From: Onchidella celtica
Taxonomy: Eukaryota > Mollusca > Gastropoda > Systellommatophora > Onchidiidae
Length of the DNA stretch: 64,000 bases
Direction: 5' to 3'
NCBI GenBank assembly: GCA_963931925.1
Contig: OZ007572.1
Location: forward strand, 21,694,882-21,758,881
This document shows, in pieces, positions 1 to 12,435 of this stretch. Numbering within the stretch: the first letter of the stretch is position 1; each line of letters opens with the position of its first letter. The notes below the pieces were generated by a model that saw nothing but the letters and a program-made list of their open reading frames with translations, was not told the origin of the DNA and did no database searches. The position numbers and the translations under genes are program-made.

Positions 1-56
1 GAAAATATCATGTGCTACAGTGGCATAAACATTGATGAAACTGCAAATTATGGCTT

Positions 57-74
57 TCTCTATCTCTCTCTCTC

Positions 75-169
<95 letters not shown>

Positions 170-170
170 T
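57..170. repeat. (CT)n microsatellite
   Basis: Almost pure CT dinucleotide tract with a few CCT interruptions. Open frames here encode only Ser/Leu repeats and are not genes. Confidence 0.97.
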
Positions 171-679
171 TCATATTTTCTATCAGAACGATTTAATGAT
201 CTTTTGTCGAGAAGTTTGAAGCTGCATCATTTTATCATTTCGAAATCATAAAACAAAAACAACAGCGTTACCGCCAATGTTCTAAAGTATTTTGAAGGGT
301 TGTTGTGATGCTGTTATTCTTGAAAAATTGTATCTTTATTCTGTACCTTTATTTTCTTTGCCGACAAATAAAGTTATTGAATACCCACGTTTTTCAGTCT
401 CTTGAGAGACCAAGCAGACCAGGCGTTTTCTACACCACCGCCAGCAAAACATTCTAAAGTTAGACCAATTAGGACATATTACGGACCAGTGGCTTAAAAC
501 AACGGCATACATTCCCAGTATGGGTATTCCCCTGGTGATGGCATTGCGTTCCGCAATTAGTTCCTATGCTTCCGTTTGTTGTTTGTCGCAATGCAGCGCC
601 AAAGCTTTGCTGTTCCAAAATAGTAAAAGTAGAATGTTGAACCGGCAGACACAACATAGTTAGATCTATTTGACATAAC
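171..679. other. No gene recognised
   Basis: Unique-looking noncoding DNA. An AATAAA hexamer occurs near 364, but with no exon upstream of it there is no reason to call a polyadenylation site. Confidence 0.6.
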
Positions 680-1126
680 GCGGCCTTGGTTCCTGTTACA
701 ACTCCACTTTTTGCACAACTGAGAAATTCGATGTTAAAAGTTTGCGGCTTTAGTTATTAGGATAGGTCATCATTCCCTAAAACTGTAGTAAAATGGTTTG
801 ACTACTTTTCAGAAGTAAAACAACAGACTTGTTTTAACATTATGGGTCTAATGACGATGACGTTTTGAAAGTTTGCCATTCGATTATCATTTCAGCTGAG
901 GAGTCTAGAACCAAGCTTATTCGATGTGGTTTTGAATTTGTTGAACATCGCAGGGAACGGTGACGATAAGGGGTTGGAATACATCGGGACTGTGCAACAG
1001 CTTGATACGTGCCACAACGCATTTTAAACAAGTGTCAACGTGTGTATTCGTTATACTGCTTCCACATGCTGAAAGATCTCCAGTTTTTCCGAAAATTGGG
1101 ATAAAACAGCGAGAACTAAGTTCGTG
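680..1126 (-). mobile_element. Element A copy 1, interrupted
   Basis: Copy of the dispersed ~250-bp inverted-repeat element A (best copies at 44052 and 48098), here in reverse orientation. The left part (680-765) and right part (about 961-1126) align with the other copies. About 195 bp of unrelated sequence lies between them. The ends match the family terminal repeat (GCGACCTTAGTTCTTGTTTG) with substitutions, so the copy is old. No coding capacity, so it is a non-autonomous (MITE-like) element. Confidence 0.7.
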
Positions 1127-2603
1127 ATATCTTAATGGTTATCACTGACATTTCAAAAAATGTTCTGAAAATTAATACATAAATAAGGTAAAAGTTCCTG
1201 ATTTCTCGAATAATTATAAGGACCAATCGCCAGTCAGATGCTGAGAAAGGGATTTGTATAGAAAGGTGCACAGAGCATTAATTAGTGGCGAGTGGGGTTG
1301 CAGGTTGGTCATAGACCTTGTACAGTACTGGGGGCCAAACGACTTACTGAAGCTTTGATCTCGAGCGACCAGTCGTACTTTGTATATATACCAATGCGGG
1401 GATCTGCATTTATCTATATACGGATAGTGGAACCATAGATTAGTGGGATTCGGGGCAGAGGAAATGGGGAGACTCAGACGGGCGCTGCACTGTGGCGACG
1501 ACGTGTCTGCTTCAGTTATAACTAGGCTGCGATGACACAAAAGGCAAATTTCCCAAATGGGATTAAAGAAGTATACAAACTACAAAAATGCAAATACAAA
1601 AAATAATGTATACATTTTCAGAAAGAGAATATGATTAAATCGTCACCGCTCTACGATAATGGCATATGTCAGACTTATGCCAAAGGGCAACTGGCCGTTC
1701 ATTGCATTCCTGAGCATGCGGGCTGCCAGAAAATATTACAGAAAAAGAATATAGGAAAATGTAATATTCCAATGGAATCATAATGGCATAAGTCACCAAA
1801 TGGCAGGAAAAGAAACATTGTTTTCTTGATATCTCAAAAGTGTCCAAAATGACCTATACCATTAGCGTAGAGCAGTGACGATAGGTAGGTCTTCGATGAC
1901 TGATTGAATGAAGAGAGTGAAGAAGAGAGAAGCAACAACCTGTTGATGAAAAAGGCATGGCCGCTTTGTGTGCAGCTGCGTCAAGACCGGGAGATCAGAC
2001 TTCAAACTTTACAGAGCCACAAAAACATGTGTACGAAAACAAAAAAAATCTCATCGATTTGCAAGGAAAATTTCCGGCTGTTTGATCCTACGGTACATCA
2101 AGATTCTCTTAATTCGGCCCAGAAAGGAAGTGAAAGTGAGAGAGTGAGAGAAAGAGAGAGAGAGAGAAAAGCAAAACATATCTTTGAGAATGCTCTTTTC
2201 AAAGGTTGGAAAGGCTTTTTTTAAATATGAAATGTGTGTGTGGGAGGGGGGTGGGGGTGAAGATAAAGAACAGATGTTAACCTTGAAAAGCAGACAAGCT
2301 GCCCAACATGAGGGATGATACATTTGATACACTCAAGTCTCCACTGTTTCTAGTATTTCAACCTTAGTTAAGGTCAACGGGAGGAATCTTTACCTGTGTG
2401 TATGGTTGATAACAGTTGGATCTGTTTCAACTGACTTTCTCGTTATTTGTTCTGCACTGGTGTCTTCCACTTATTAGTACTACGCCCCCATAAGTCGGCA
2501 TTGTTTCATCTTATTGCCGTGTCATTCTTTGAAGTAAAATAGTACAAGCTAACCGTGAAGTTTGCAGCAAGAGAGGAGACGATTATACTTGAAATAATTC
2601 TGG
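1127..2603. other. No gene recognised
   Basis: Noncoding in appearance. Holds a short GA-rich tract at about 2138-2171 and a G-rich run near 2246. The reading frame at 1904-2224 has no recognisable domain and runs into the GA repeat. Confidence 0.6.
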
Positions 2604-2714
2604 CTGTTGTTAGGGGTGCGTAGTGTTTTACAGAATAAGCCACTGTTGAACAATGAACTCAACTCAGTATTTTCTCTCTTTGACTATGTAATTATACCAC
2701 GCGCCTCTAACAAC
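2604..2714 (+). mobile_element. Element B copy 1 (~110-bp MITE-like)
   Basis: Starts CTGTTGTTAGGGG and ends with the inverted counterpart (CCTCTAACAAC). Strongly similar along its length to the copy at 9873-9983, including an internal stretch reading AACTCAGTATTTTCTCT in both. No coding capacity. Confidence 0.75.
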
Positions 2715-2866
2715 ATTCAATATTTAATTTAAAAAGGCCTTATTCTCAAGAAAATGATAAAAGTGGAAGGTGAAACGGTAGAGGAGGATCAAGGAAAACA
2801 GACCGAAGCCTTTAAGTCTGAAATGGCAATAATAGCTGTTGTAGTGCCAGATGTTGCCGGAGGGGG

Positions 2867-2920
2867 GACACACACATACACACACACACACACACACACA
2901 TAGAGAGAGAGAGACAGAGA
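2867..2920. repeat. (CA)n(GA)n compound microsatellite
   Basis: CA repeats followed directly by GA repeats. Confidence 0.95.
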
Positions 2921-5501
2921 CGAACATGGAGTTATCGCTGGATCAAGGCCCAAATCGTTCGACTTAGAAAAGTCATGGTCAAACGAAAGGGAAGGCGAAC
3001 TGTTGAAACAAGGCCCGGCTTTGGGGAAGTGCAAGAGAACTATGGACGTACATGGCAGAACAAAAATCCACCTATATCAAGTTGGTAATTTTTTTTCGTG
3101 TTGGTTTACTTCAAGGGAAGCAGACATAATTATTATAAATGAAAGTGTCGTACATTTTGCCATGTAAAAGGCACTTTGCTGTTTTAACCAACTAACCACC
3201 GTAGGCCACTCTGAGCGGTTTACCCGCAAAACATTCACTTCAGATAGAACATGAAAATCACGCTGAGAAATATTTTTTCTTAAACTTCCAATAATTTGGG
3301 ATTTTACTCGATTTTTTAACGCTACCATACAGCACTATTACTGATCCCCGTCGTTCAGAAAAGGCAATATGAGAACTCCCGTTCTCTGAATGAAACCAGA
3401 AGGAAGTGGATTAGTTAAATGGGTAATAGGCTAATAGTATAAAGTCGCGAGGTAAATTGTTCCAAGTTACTGAAAAAGCACAATTGCCGCAAGTATCAGT
3501 ACACTTGAAGAGCCACATTAAACTTCAACCTAGGACAACGACCCGAACGGTACTGTAACATTTCCCTGATTCAGATTACAAAGACAGTTATAGCACCAGA
3601 AAACGGCTTTTAAAGTGGTTCCAGGCTGTTCTATACAGTTATCTTCTTCCATTTCTGTTCTGAAGGCCATGGTTTGTACAGTGCTTGAACCGAAACGGAT
3701 GACCTTTAGTTTTGCAGCTGATTATGCGTATAAAGCCACAAAAGGGATTTGTGTTTGAAGTGGATTTGACTGCCATTGGCGTTTTACAGTGCAACAGCGC
3801 CTTGCGTTGAATGGATATCTTACATCTATTCTACAATGGTTTACAGGCGAACAGGTTGCAAGTTTGAGTTGAAATAGCTCATTTTGCGAAGTAAAGTGGA
3901 GAATAATACATATTAGCGGAAAAGACAAAAAGTATACACATTAAGATATTCTGAAAAGCGAAGAGATGATGCCGCGTGCGGAAAGGAAGAGAGGGTGTAT
4001 GAGGGGAGAGGACAAAATCAAGTACTTGATGTGTAGGGTTTGGCTGTGAAAGATTTTTCCCATTTCATTATGTGTGTCTTTGGCCACTGGGCTTTGACAG
4101 AACGCACCATATTACTGTAATAGCCACCCGCCGAGGACTGTGACAAGAGCACAGGGGTTTTAAGTGAAGATTGGGTGCAACTGATCAAGTGATTAGAATG
4201 ATGAACAGACATGAAAAGTTAATGTCCGTGGAAGAAAGATAAAAGGAACTTCCATGTCGATTTTTGTTCGTATATGTGATGACTGTTTGGAAATTATAAC
4301 ACAATTACAGATGAACTCGTGAGTTCCAAATCTGAATCTCGGCATTCAATCTGCAACATAATAGAGGAAACATTTTGGATATCATGGCGTACATAAGTTT
4401 ATTTCCAGCGAAATGAAGGATTAATGACATCTCCAACCTCTTCAAAACCGCGTGTCTCTCTCCGGCTTTCTACCGGTTAGATTGGAGTTCGCTGTTGTTT
4501 CTTTGCCCTCATAATGTCGTCGTTGTTTTATTTGTTTTTTTTTAAGCTTTCGGCTTACGGTTTTCACCTGCTGCAGGCAAGAAACCGGTTTAAACGTTTT
4601 TATTTCTATTTTTTAGTGTGTGTGTTTATGGGTGTATCTTTTCTCTGTTACTTTTTTTTATGCTTACCAAGAGGGGAAAACTCCCAGAGCTTTCTATTTA
4701 TAGCTGTACGTGTCTCCTGGAGGTACATGTGGATAGGCATCAGTGTTATGTTGTGTTGTGTGTGGCTGATGCTGTTCGTTCTGCTACCGTTGTGTGGAAT
4801 GAGGATGTTTCTGATTATTTGCAGGAGGAAGATGTGATGAAGACAAGGTGTTTGGATGAGTGAGTGGAGGAAACAGGAGAAGGGAGAAGATGATGTTGTG
4901 GAAGCGGTTGGGGGTTGGTGTGACACTGGTGTGGAAAAATGTAGTTTTCCAATTAGTTCTTTATTCAAACAATTATTCAGTAATTATAAGCGATCCTTGC
5001 AGGAAGAATGCGACAAAGGAATTTAGAAGCAATTAGAAGAAAAAACTGTTCGATGTCTGTTTTAATATGTTTGCTGTAGTATCGATCACGCCATTACCGC
5101 GAACGACGTCATTGCATTGTAGGAGGGCCTGCATATTTTAATACCAATATCGGTACAAATATTAAGATCTTGTATCGATCAGTCTCCCAAACATCTTTAA
5201 ATGTTTTGATGCTGGAGTGTTTCTGTGGACCCTCTAGGATCGGCGGATAAAATTACCTGTGCATTATTTATCACCGCCCGGCCCTTCGGCGCTCCAAATG
5301 TTTTCTGGTGGACTCCGGGCGATTACGAGTTCGAAAAAGTTAAAACGACCTGACGTGTAAAGTCAAGTTTGTAACTGGAAAACATTCATCGGGAATTAAC
5401 CTGTTTCTAGAAGTATTATACTAGATTGCATGGGAATATGGTTGAGCCAATAGCATTGCATTTACAAGTAGATCATCCCTGTACAAAAGGCGAGTGATTC
5501 A
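2921..5501. other. No gene recognised
   Basis: Long stretch without recognisable exon, repeat family or RNA gene. The frames at 4514-4968 on both strands overlap each other, are low-complexity (Phe/Leu/Cys-rich), and resemble no family I know. Confidence 0.55.
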
Positions 5502-5647
5502 TTGGCGGACGTTTCTGGGAGGGTCTCCTCCTGTTTTGTGTCGATCTCTTATGATTATTCTGTCTTTCGTCTTGTATTTGCCTGACACAATATGACTGTT
5601 ATCGCGCCGGCGTGCGTCGTGCTTTCTCCATACTCAAGCACAAACAC
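5502..5647 (+). repeat. Element D copy 1
   Basis: Diverged copy of dispersed repeat D, a ~140-bp unit. It reads GCGGATGGTTGGTGGGCG-like at the start, TTATATTCTGTC-like in the middle and GTCGACGTGCTTTCTCC-like near the end, finishing in an AAACTC-type tail. This copy keeps the later motifs best (GTGCTTTCTCCATACTC). Confidence 0.65.
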
Positions 5648-6177
5648 TGTACAAAACGTGTGCATTGAAAGAACTCATGAGCCTTACAGATCAGAACTGA
5701 AACCTATCCGGCACCATGCGTGATATTGATATTTGGCTGACTTTGTTCTTCCTGTGTGGCTCATTAAACACGGAAGCTTACAATGGCAGAGTTGTTCTTT
5801 TAACGAGAAAAGTGACAGGATTACACGAGTGATGGGCAGGGGATTACTGAACCGGCTTTTCTATGAGCTTGCTGGCATGTTTAGTTTTGAGAATGGGTCG
5901 CATCAGTTTTGTAAATAGTGATATACATACACATGGCTTAGACGTCAGCAACATACAAGACGGCATTTTCCCTCTAAAAGTCTAAACACTTATTTCCCCT
6001 TGCGGCCTGGTTAATGAGTATTGGGATAATTCCCACGGTCATATTGTACTATTATTATTCATTATTAAATATATATTATTATAAATAAATATTCAAATAT
6101 TATTTGAGTTGTGATAGATGTGATGTGAGTTGTGAACTGCGCCTAACAGTAACAGGCTGCGTTACACTTTGCTCCGA

Positions 6178-6352
6178 GATAGAGAGAGAGAGAGTGAGCG
6201 AGACAGGGAGAGAGAAAGAAGCAGTGTAGTGTGTTGAGCGCTTCGCAGGCGCTCCATTCTGCTCTGTGGTTGACATGTTGCTTCTGTAAAGCGCATAGAG
6301 CATTTTAAATGGATATGCGCTATATAAATGCCATCCATTATTATTATTGCTA
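6178..6352 (+). mobile_element. GA tract and SINE/LINE 3' tail
   Basis: A GA-rich tract (6178-6222) precedes a segment ending in AAAGCGCATAGAGC, GCGCTATATAAATGCCAT and an (ATT)n run at 6333-6351. That block is, to my knowledge, a widely shared 3' tail of invertebrate tRNA-derived SINEs and their partner LINEs. No tRNA-like head is visible, so the copy is 5'-truncated or decayed. Confidence 0.6.
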
Positions 6353-6620
6353 CGTAAATCTGTTAATCCTGTTTTTCAGCAAGAGTTGAAGCTTCATGTT
6401 AGAAATTATGCGAGAGAGAGCTAGGTTATCAACGGAGACCGAAATGTTTAGAAATAAAATTGAAGACTCCACGACAAAAATAGGCATTATCACAGTTGCT
6501 GAAAGTTGCGTTTTTTTAGTTTTTAAAACCTCCTGGAAGGTATCGGCAAAAGATTACTTATCAACGCGCCAAAGTAAAAATCTCTCACTGAACGGAGCAG
6601 CAAATCCCCCAAGAAAACCT

Positions 6621-6832
6621 AAGGGAGGTATCATACTAAGCCCGGTCAGACACAGTCAGATACCCCCAGCAAAATGTACACCAAATATTAAATAATGGCA
6701 GAAGCTGACTGCGTCTGACCGGGCTTAGGGTCTTCCCGGATTTACTCAGAAAATATGGGAAATTGTGGTGTCCACTTCTTGTCTGCCAGTATCTGACTGT
6801 GTCTTAACTGGACTTAGTATGATTCCTCCCTT
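6621..6832. mobile_element. Foldback element with a second internal arm
   Basis: Left arm 6621-6663 (begins AAGGGAGGTATCATACTAAG) is the inverted complement of 6789-6832 with a few mismatches. Part of the left arm (6637-6658) is also the inverted complement of 6706-6727. The structure therefore has one left arm and two competing right arms. No coding capacity; MITE or foldback-type element. Confidence 0.75.
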
Positions 6833-7785
6833 ATTTGTGCTGTATCGTGCAGATTTTCAAAATTCAGGTATTCTCCGTGGAAAAACAAATTGCGACACTC
6901 CTGGTTTTTCCCGTGAAGTCTTCAAATGTATGTCCGGTGCTTCGGGAACAATAGCCAAACTCAGGATTCTCTGTTTTGTAGTTTTGCTTTTGTTTTGTTG
7001 TTTTTTTTATCAGGATCGAATGTAACTATTAGTGGACTGGCCAGCCCACAAACCAACCATATTCCCTATACATACATGTCGAGCATAAACGCGGTAGTGG
7101 ATAGTCTCTGGAACATGGAGGCATAACTGATGTTTATGGAGTGATAGTTACTGGAGGAATGGGCATTCAAGGATAGAATTAATGACAGAAAACGGAATAA
7201 TGTATGAGACTTGATGCAGACGGGCCACAACATGCAAGCGGGCGAGATTAACATTCACGATCATTGATGTATGCCCGAGTTAAATGTTCCAGGCAAGGTC
7301 AATCGGGCTGTCCTACCTTCACTAGTCACTCTTCGGTCAAGTCCCAGGTAAAAATAACACGCAAGGATATAATAAGGCTAATCACGCAGATGGATTACGA
7401 CATTCATTTATGTGGCCCTTAATTTTATACTAAACGTAGTTAATAATCGGACAGTTTCGCTTTCGCTTCGAACACTCTTTTCTACCCATCCGAAACGCAG
7501 GGTGGCAGTATAATGTGTTTCATTAAGCGAGATTTATAGCTGAATTTATGTGCTTTGAAGATAGGATAGAGAGAGGGAGGAATTGAATGGCGTGTATCTG
7601 GTTATTGATTTTAAAGTTACATAGACTACCTCATAAACCATTCCCCGAGGGAGTGGGGTGGGGGGGGGGGATCCTCCAAATACAGTTGAACTGGCTGCAA
7701 AGTGGATGATGATGGCCATGAAAGAACTAGGCCTTTGGCATTTCTCTTTGTTTCTAGTTTTCTCCCTGGCTGCTTCCGTCTAGCT
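6833..7785. other. No gene recognised
   Basis: No supported exon or repeat family apart from a G-rich run near 7661-7671. Confidence 0.55.
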
Positions 7786-7981
7786 CGGTGTTTCTCAAGG
7801 TGGGGGCTTGCTAGTTGGGAATGGGCCACATGGGTATAGTATAATTTTTATACTGCACACTAACTTTCTCCGATCATTGTGGGGCGCACGTTATTTGTTT
7901 GTTTGTTTGTTTGTTTGTGTGTGTGTGTGTGTTTTTGCATTATTAAGTGGGGCGTCGGGCAAATAAGCCTGAGAAACACTG
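7786..7981. mobile_element. hAT-like miniature element
   Basis: Begins CGGTGTTTCTCAAGG and ends GAGAAACACTG, a hAT-type inverted terminus. The flanks GTCTAGCT (7778-7785) and GTCTAGCC (7982-7989) match at 7 of 8 positions, fitting the 8-bp target duplication of hAT elements. The inside carries (GTTT)n(GT)n at about 7893-7932 and the phrase GTGGGGCGCACGT. It is shared with the copy at 60910-61124. No transposase frame. Confidence 0.8.
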
Positions 7982-7989
7982 GTCTAGCC

Positions 7990-9872
7990 ATTCTCTTCAG
8001 CCCGAAAAGAAAGCAGTGTCCTGTTTTTTTGTTTTTTTTTTTGACTGTACATTTGTTTCATTCACCATTGTTGGTTAATACAGGTTTTAATGAGTCGGTG
8101 TAAAGAATTTACTTTGAATTTTGGCTGTTCTCACTTTTTCTCCTCGACGTGGCATTTTCAGATGCTGCACTGCGCACATCCAAAGCGGAATTTCGAATTG
8201 TGGCGATGTTAATCAATGATGTGTGACATATGGTGGCGGTATGCATAGCGGCATAATTGCTGATACATGCATGATAACACAGATGTTATGGTGTGTCTCG
8301 AAAACATATACGTTTAATGTATACATGATGCGGGTTTAATCTGGGGGGTGAAGATATCAGATTACCTTTGAAATGTTCAGTTTTAGCATTTGTTTGTCAC
8401 AGTGGAAAGTCAGACCATTTCTTTTAAACGAAAGAAAGAAGGAGGTGGGGGAGAGTAGTGACAATATTGGAAAGAGCCAGTTTTCAATTGAGGACAATGG
8501 AGTGTGAAAAGAAAAATGAGACGAAGGAAATTGCTGTCATGTGAAGCTGTGCGTTCATTGAAGAGGCCGGGCAGAAAATGAACCCTCTGGATACCGATAC
8601 AATGGCTGAATTTGTGTTTGAAAGGGAAAAGATGGTGGGGTATGATAACGGTGTGGTTCTGGCATGTGTTCAATTCCATAACTTCACTAGTATTATGTTT
8701 TTTTGATAGTTCCACATCTCAAACTGCACAATGCGGACGATTCTTAATCACGGTGGCAGAAGGATGGCGTGTTGGTTGGAGACGTGGAACCACTTGCAAG
8801 AAAGACACGTCCATCCCCAACAATTAATACGTGAATATCCCTAACACTGTAATCACTTGAAATAAAACACGGCACTTCATTGGAACATTTGTATTCTTCA
8901 ATACTGTGTTAGCTAGAATGATAACATATGGGAAAATTGACATGATTGTATGCGGCTAATCTAATCAGTCCTGAAACTTCAGTCCATCTAAACATCCGAT
9001 CTTTCAAGTCGGTTTGTTAGTTCCACGAACTCTTCCATATTATGTCATATTGAGTCACGACAAGCGTTTATATTTTCTTTATTAATATTGTCATTGTTAG
9101 ACCTCAAACGCATAATAATGAAATCGATTTTATTTCTGTTTTTGTCACCGCCAAACTTGTAATCTAACCCATTTTCACACGTACTGCGCACCTTCCGTTT
9201 TTCTTACCCTGCCGGGTTGACTTATTGACAACTTCGGGGTATCATAACTGTCCCAAACAATGACAGTTTCGAAGAGCAAAGCAAAATACATACGGATGTT
9301 TTGCGGTATCTGCGTAATACTATAGCGTGGGAGTGGGAATGATGAAACATAAAGAAAAAAAATGGAGACGCGAAAGAAAAGTGCCAGCGATTTTGACCTT
9401 GACGAATTTCACAAATTTCTCGCTGTCAGAAAAGAAGTACATTTTGCACCGGCTGCAAAATTCGGGAAACTACACAAATAATTATCTAATTCCGAAGGCA
9501 CAAGGCCAGGGGCTCCAGATACATTAATTAAACAATTTACCCGGGAAGAGAATAGCGTACTGCCGACAAGTTCGGCCCAACCAATCCAGGGAAATTATAC
9601 CCTCCTTAGCAGGTTATTATCCAGCTTTTCCGCACGTTTGCTTCGGAAAATAGAATGTAGTTGAAGTAGCAGCGATTTTTCGTTTATTCCGTTCGTTCCC
9701 GTGTCTTTTCAAGCGTTTATTTGGAATTAACTGGCTTGTCGTCCAGCATTATGTAGTTCTCTGATACTCGAAGTAATCTCTTTCCTCCTTCCGGTCACGC
9801 TCTGAAGCCAAAACGGCGGTGGGATTAGCCATGGCGTTTTGCGGATTTTGTGCCATCAACTTTCAAGCGCAG
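7990..9872. other. No gene recognised
   Basis: Noncoding in appearance, on both strands. No recognised repeat family. Confidence 0.55.
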
Positions 9873-9983
9873 CTGTTGTTAGGGGACCGTGGTACTTCAC
9901 AATATAAGCCATTGCTGAACAGTAAACACAACTCAGTATTTTCTCTATTTGCCTTTGTAATTACACTATGCGCCACTAACAAA
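9873..9983 (+). mobile_element. Element B copy 2
   Basis: Starts CTGTTGTTAGGGGACCGT and ends CGCCACTAACAAACA. Very similar to the copy at 2604-2714 through the whole length. Confidence 0.75.
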
Positions 9984-11523
9984 CATTCTTCAAGTGCAGT
10001 GACACAAATTTTATATCTCAACTCAGTGGCTGATTATTATTGTTGTTGTGGCTGTTTTGGTTTTTTTTCTTTCTCACTGAATTTGTGGAGAATTTTGCAT
10101 GGTGTAGAATATGATAATTGAAAAAGTTATGGCGTATTTCGGAACGCTTCGTCAGAGATAACAGTGTGTCGGTTTGTGGCAACACTCTGTGAATAAAATA
10201 CAGTGCGGTGTACGCGTGGCAGATGTTGTTTCTATAATAAAGACCAGAAGCTGAACGAGTTATGCACATTGTGTTCTCTGAACGCTGGAGATGTAGCTAC
10301 ATAGTACTGTGGTACTTAATACTGAAGTCAGCCATATATTAGTAGCATTGTTCCACCAGTTAGAAGTTCATTTGAATTTTTGCTGCATGCATGCAGTTAC
10401 CGTTCGTTTTATGAAAGTGTAAATTTGGGGGGGGGGGGGCTGAAAGGGGGAAGGACCGTAAGGACCGTCGCTTTCCCATGAATGTAAAGGGATGACAAAA
10501 GAAACAGTGCAAAAAAAACTATAGCTTATTCGTTGTGTGACTGCAGTGGCTCCCAAACTAAGCATTTTCGTTCTTGTAATTTTTCGGGGGGAGGGAAAAG
10601 GACGAGGATCTGTAAAGGACATTAACATGAAACTTGTAATGTATATCAAGCAGTGAAACTAGATATTTAACTTACTTGTTTTCTAACAGTGGCAAAGTTC
10701 TGAAACCAGCATGTTTGCGCATTCACACTAACGTACAGCAAACAGTGTTTTCACATAAATGCAACGGACCAAACATGACATGTACAAAACAAAACCCCCC
10801 CCCCCCCAAAAAAAAAAAATGGTTTTGACTACAAATTTCTTCAAAAAGGTTCTTACCAGAATAGTATATACATATCACAAGTCTTAGTCCGTGGAAATGT
10901 ATCCGAGAATTATATATTATATAATATATATCACAATTTCCTCCGCTGCTCTCAGGGGCAGTCCCACAATCAATTTGTTTGTTCACTTATGCCACCTGAG
11001 TGGAATGAATGATTGACGGAAGTAATGAAAACGAATGAATTGGCGAGTGAGAGATGGCAAGAGTGAGCACAAAACGTGGTAGACCTAAGTACGCCCAGCC
11101 ACTTGTTGTATTCCGCTGGATAGCAGCTCACGTACGCGGGCGCACACGCTGTCCCGGCGCTTGTAATGTGTGCCGAGCCTGGGACTGCAGCTTCAGCCTG
11201 GCTCTTTAAAGCTATGTTCGCACAGTCCCACACTATCTACTCATACCCAGCCCGTAGCGCCTACTTTGTTTTTTTGTACATTATGCATACGTGACATTCT
11301 GCTTTGTTGCATTATCATTGAGTGTATTTAAAGCTAACAGCTGTGCTTAACTGGCTTATAAGACCACGCGTGAATAGTTGGAATAAAAATGTGTGTGTGT
11401 TGTGTGTTGAAGGAGGAAGGCGGTTGCATTGTTGACACGAAACACGTGGAACACTGTCGATATAAACTGAGAGGCGGAAAGAGGGAGAAGAACATTATGA
11501 TGCATTATGGTGCCCACAGAAAG
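9984..11523. other. No gene recognised; G/C runs and AT palindrome
   Basis: Contains a 13-nt G run (10427-10439), a 13-nt C run followed by an A run (10795-10819), and a perfect 20-bp AT palindrome (10911-10930). No exon supported. Confidence 0.6.
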
Positions 11524-11686
11524 GCAACCGAATTCTGTCACCGAGCCACTAGGCGCTTTAGGTGAGAAGAATTGCACTATATAAACGGACCGAATTTAGC
11601 TGGGCTCTATGTGCAGTTGTTGAAATTATACAGTACAATTCTTCTCACCTAAAGCGCCTAGTGGCTCGGTGGCAGAATTCGGTGGC
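11524..11686. mobile_element. Near-perfect foldback, 51-bp arms
   Basis: Bases 11524-11574 and 11636-11686 are inverted complements at 49 of 51 positions, separated by 61 bp. The arms contain GAATTCTG, CGAGCCACTAGGCGC and GGTGAGAAGAATTG. The element has no coding capacity. The high arm identity suggests a fairly young MITE or foldback element, or arm homogenisation. No clear target duplication was found. Confidence 0.85.
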
Positions 11687-11701
11687 CTCTATGTTTGTAC
11701 C

Positions 11702-11835
11702 CTTAGGCCGGTGGCGCACCGAGTCAAATCGGTTTTTGTGTTAGATGTAAACTATGGTGCTAAACGGGATGTCGCGCACTGGTGAGGCTGGGACAGGTCT
11801 GACTCACTAGTTCGGGCATGTCAAAACTCTTGGAA
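11702..11835 (-). mobile_element. Element C copy, truncated
   Basis: Starts with TTAGGCCGGTGGCGCACCGAGT and then follows, in reverse orientation, the interior of the full copy at 37491-37715. Shared phrases include GGTTCGGG-like and GTCAAAACT segments. The far terminus is missing; the sequence passes directly into the 11858-12136 tandem repeat. Confidence 0.65.
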
Positions 11836-11857
11836 GCAGCCCGACGGGAAGCCCTTC

Positions 11858-12136
11858 TGGAAGCAAGAAGCAAAGAACTCATGCAAGAAAGAAAGAACAC
11901 CGTCAAGAAAACACCTAAAAGACAGCTGAACCCAAATGAGAGCCCTTTTGAGGGCTAGGAATCAAGAAGCAAAGAACACCGTCAAGAAAACACCTAAAAG
12001 ACAGCTGAACCCAAATGAGAGCCCTTTTGAGGGCTAGGAAGCAAGAAGCAAAGAACTCATGTAAGAAAGAAAGAACACCGTCAAGAAAACACTTCAAAGA
12101 CAACGAAACCCAAAATGGGAGCTCTTTTGAGGGCTG
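11858..12136 (+). repeat. Three tandem copies of an 80-100-bp unit
   Basis: Unit 1 is 11858-11957 (100 bp), unit 2 is 11958-12036 (79 bp) and unit 3 is 12037-12136 (100 bp). Each contains ACACCGTCAAGAAAACAC and ends near CTTTTGAGGGCT. Unit 2 lacks about 20 bp containing CTCATGCAAGAAAGAAAG. Units 1 and 2 are nearly identical where they overlap; unit 3 is more diverged. The minus-strand frame across it (11915-12103) is a repeat artefact. Confidence 0.9.
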
Positions 12137-12163
12137 AGAAAGAAAGTAGGCCAGAGCGATGTC

Positions 12164-12228
12164 ATCAACAAGAAGAAAAGGTGAGGTGCAAATGCCGGGA
12201 GCAGAGATCCTCGTAAAAATAAAAATAT
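12164..12228 (+). mobile_element. SINE 3'-end fragment
   Basis: Matches the 3' end of the full SINE at 54484-54818: GTGAGGTGCAAATGCC followed by GATCCTCGTAAAA. It lies just after the three-unit tandem repeat, which may belong to the same insertion. Confidence 0.6.
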
Positions 12229-12435
12229 ATGCGGTCTTGGGTCAGCTGGAGAGGGTGAACCTCGGGCACCGAGTCAATACACGGGGCAAAGTGGACTTGA
12301 CTCAATCTTCCCCATTGTCGTGGCGGGAGATCATGGTAGAAATGCAAACTCAAATTACTGAACAAAACAGGGTGGTGACAAAATAATTTACTTTCGAAAA
12401 GTTGCAAGGGTTGTACGGGATGAAAACCCGTGGTC

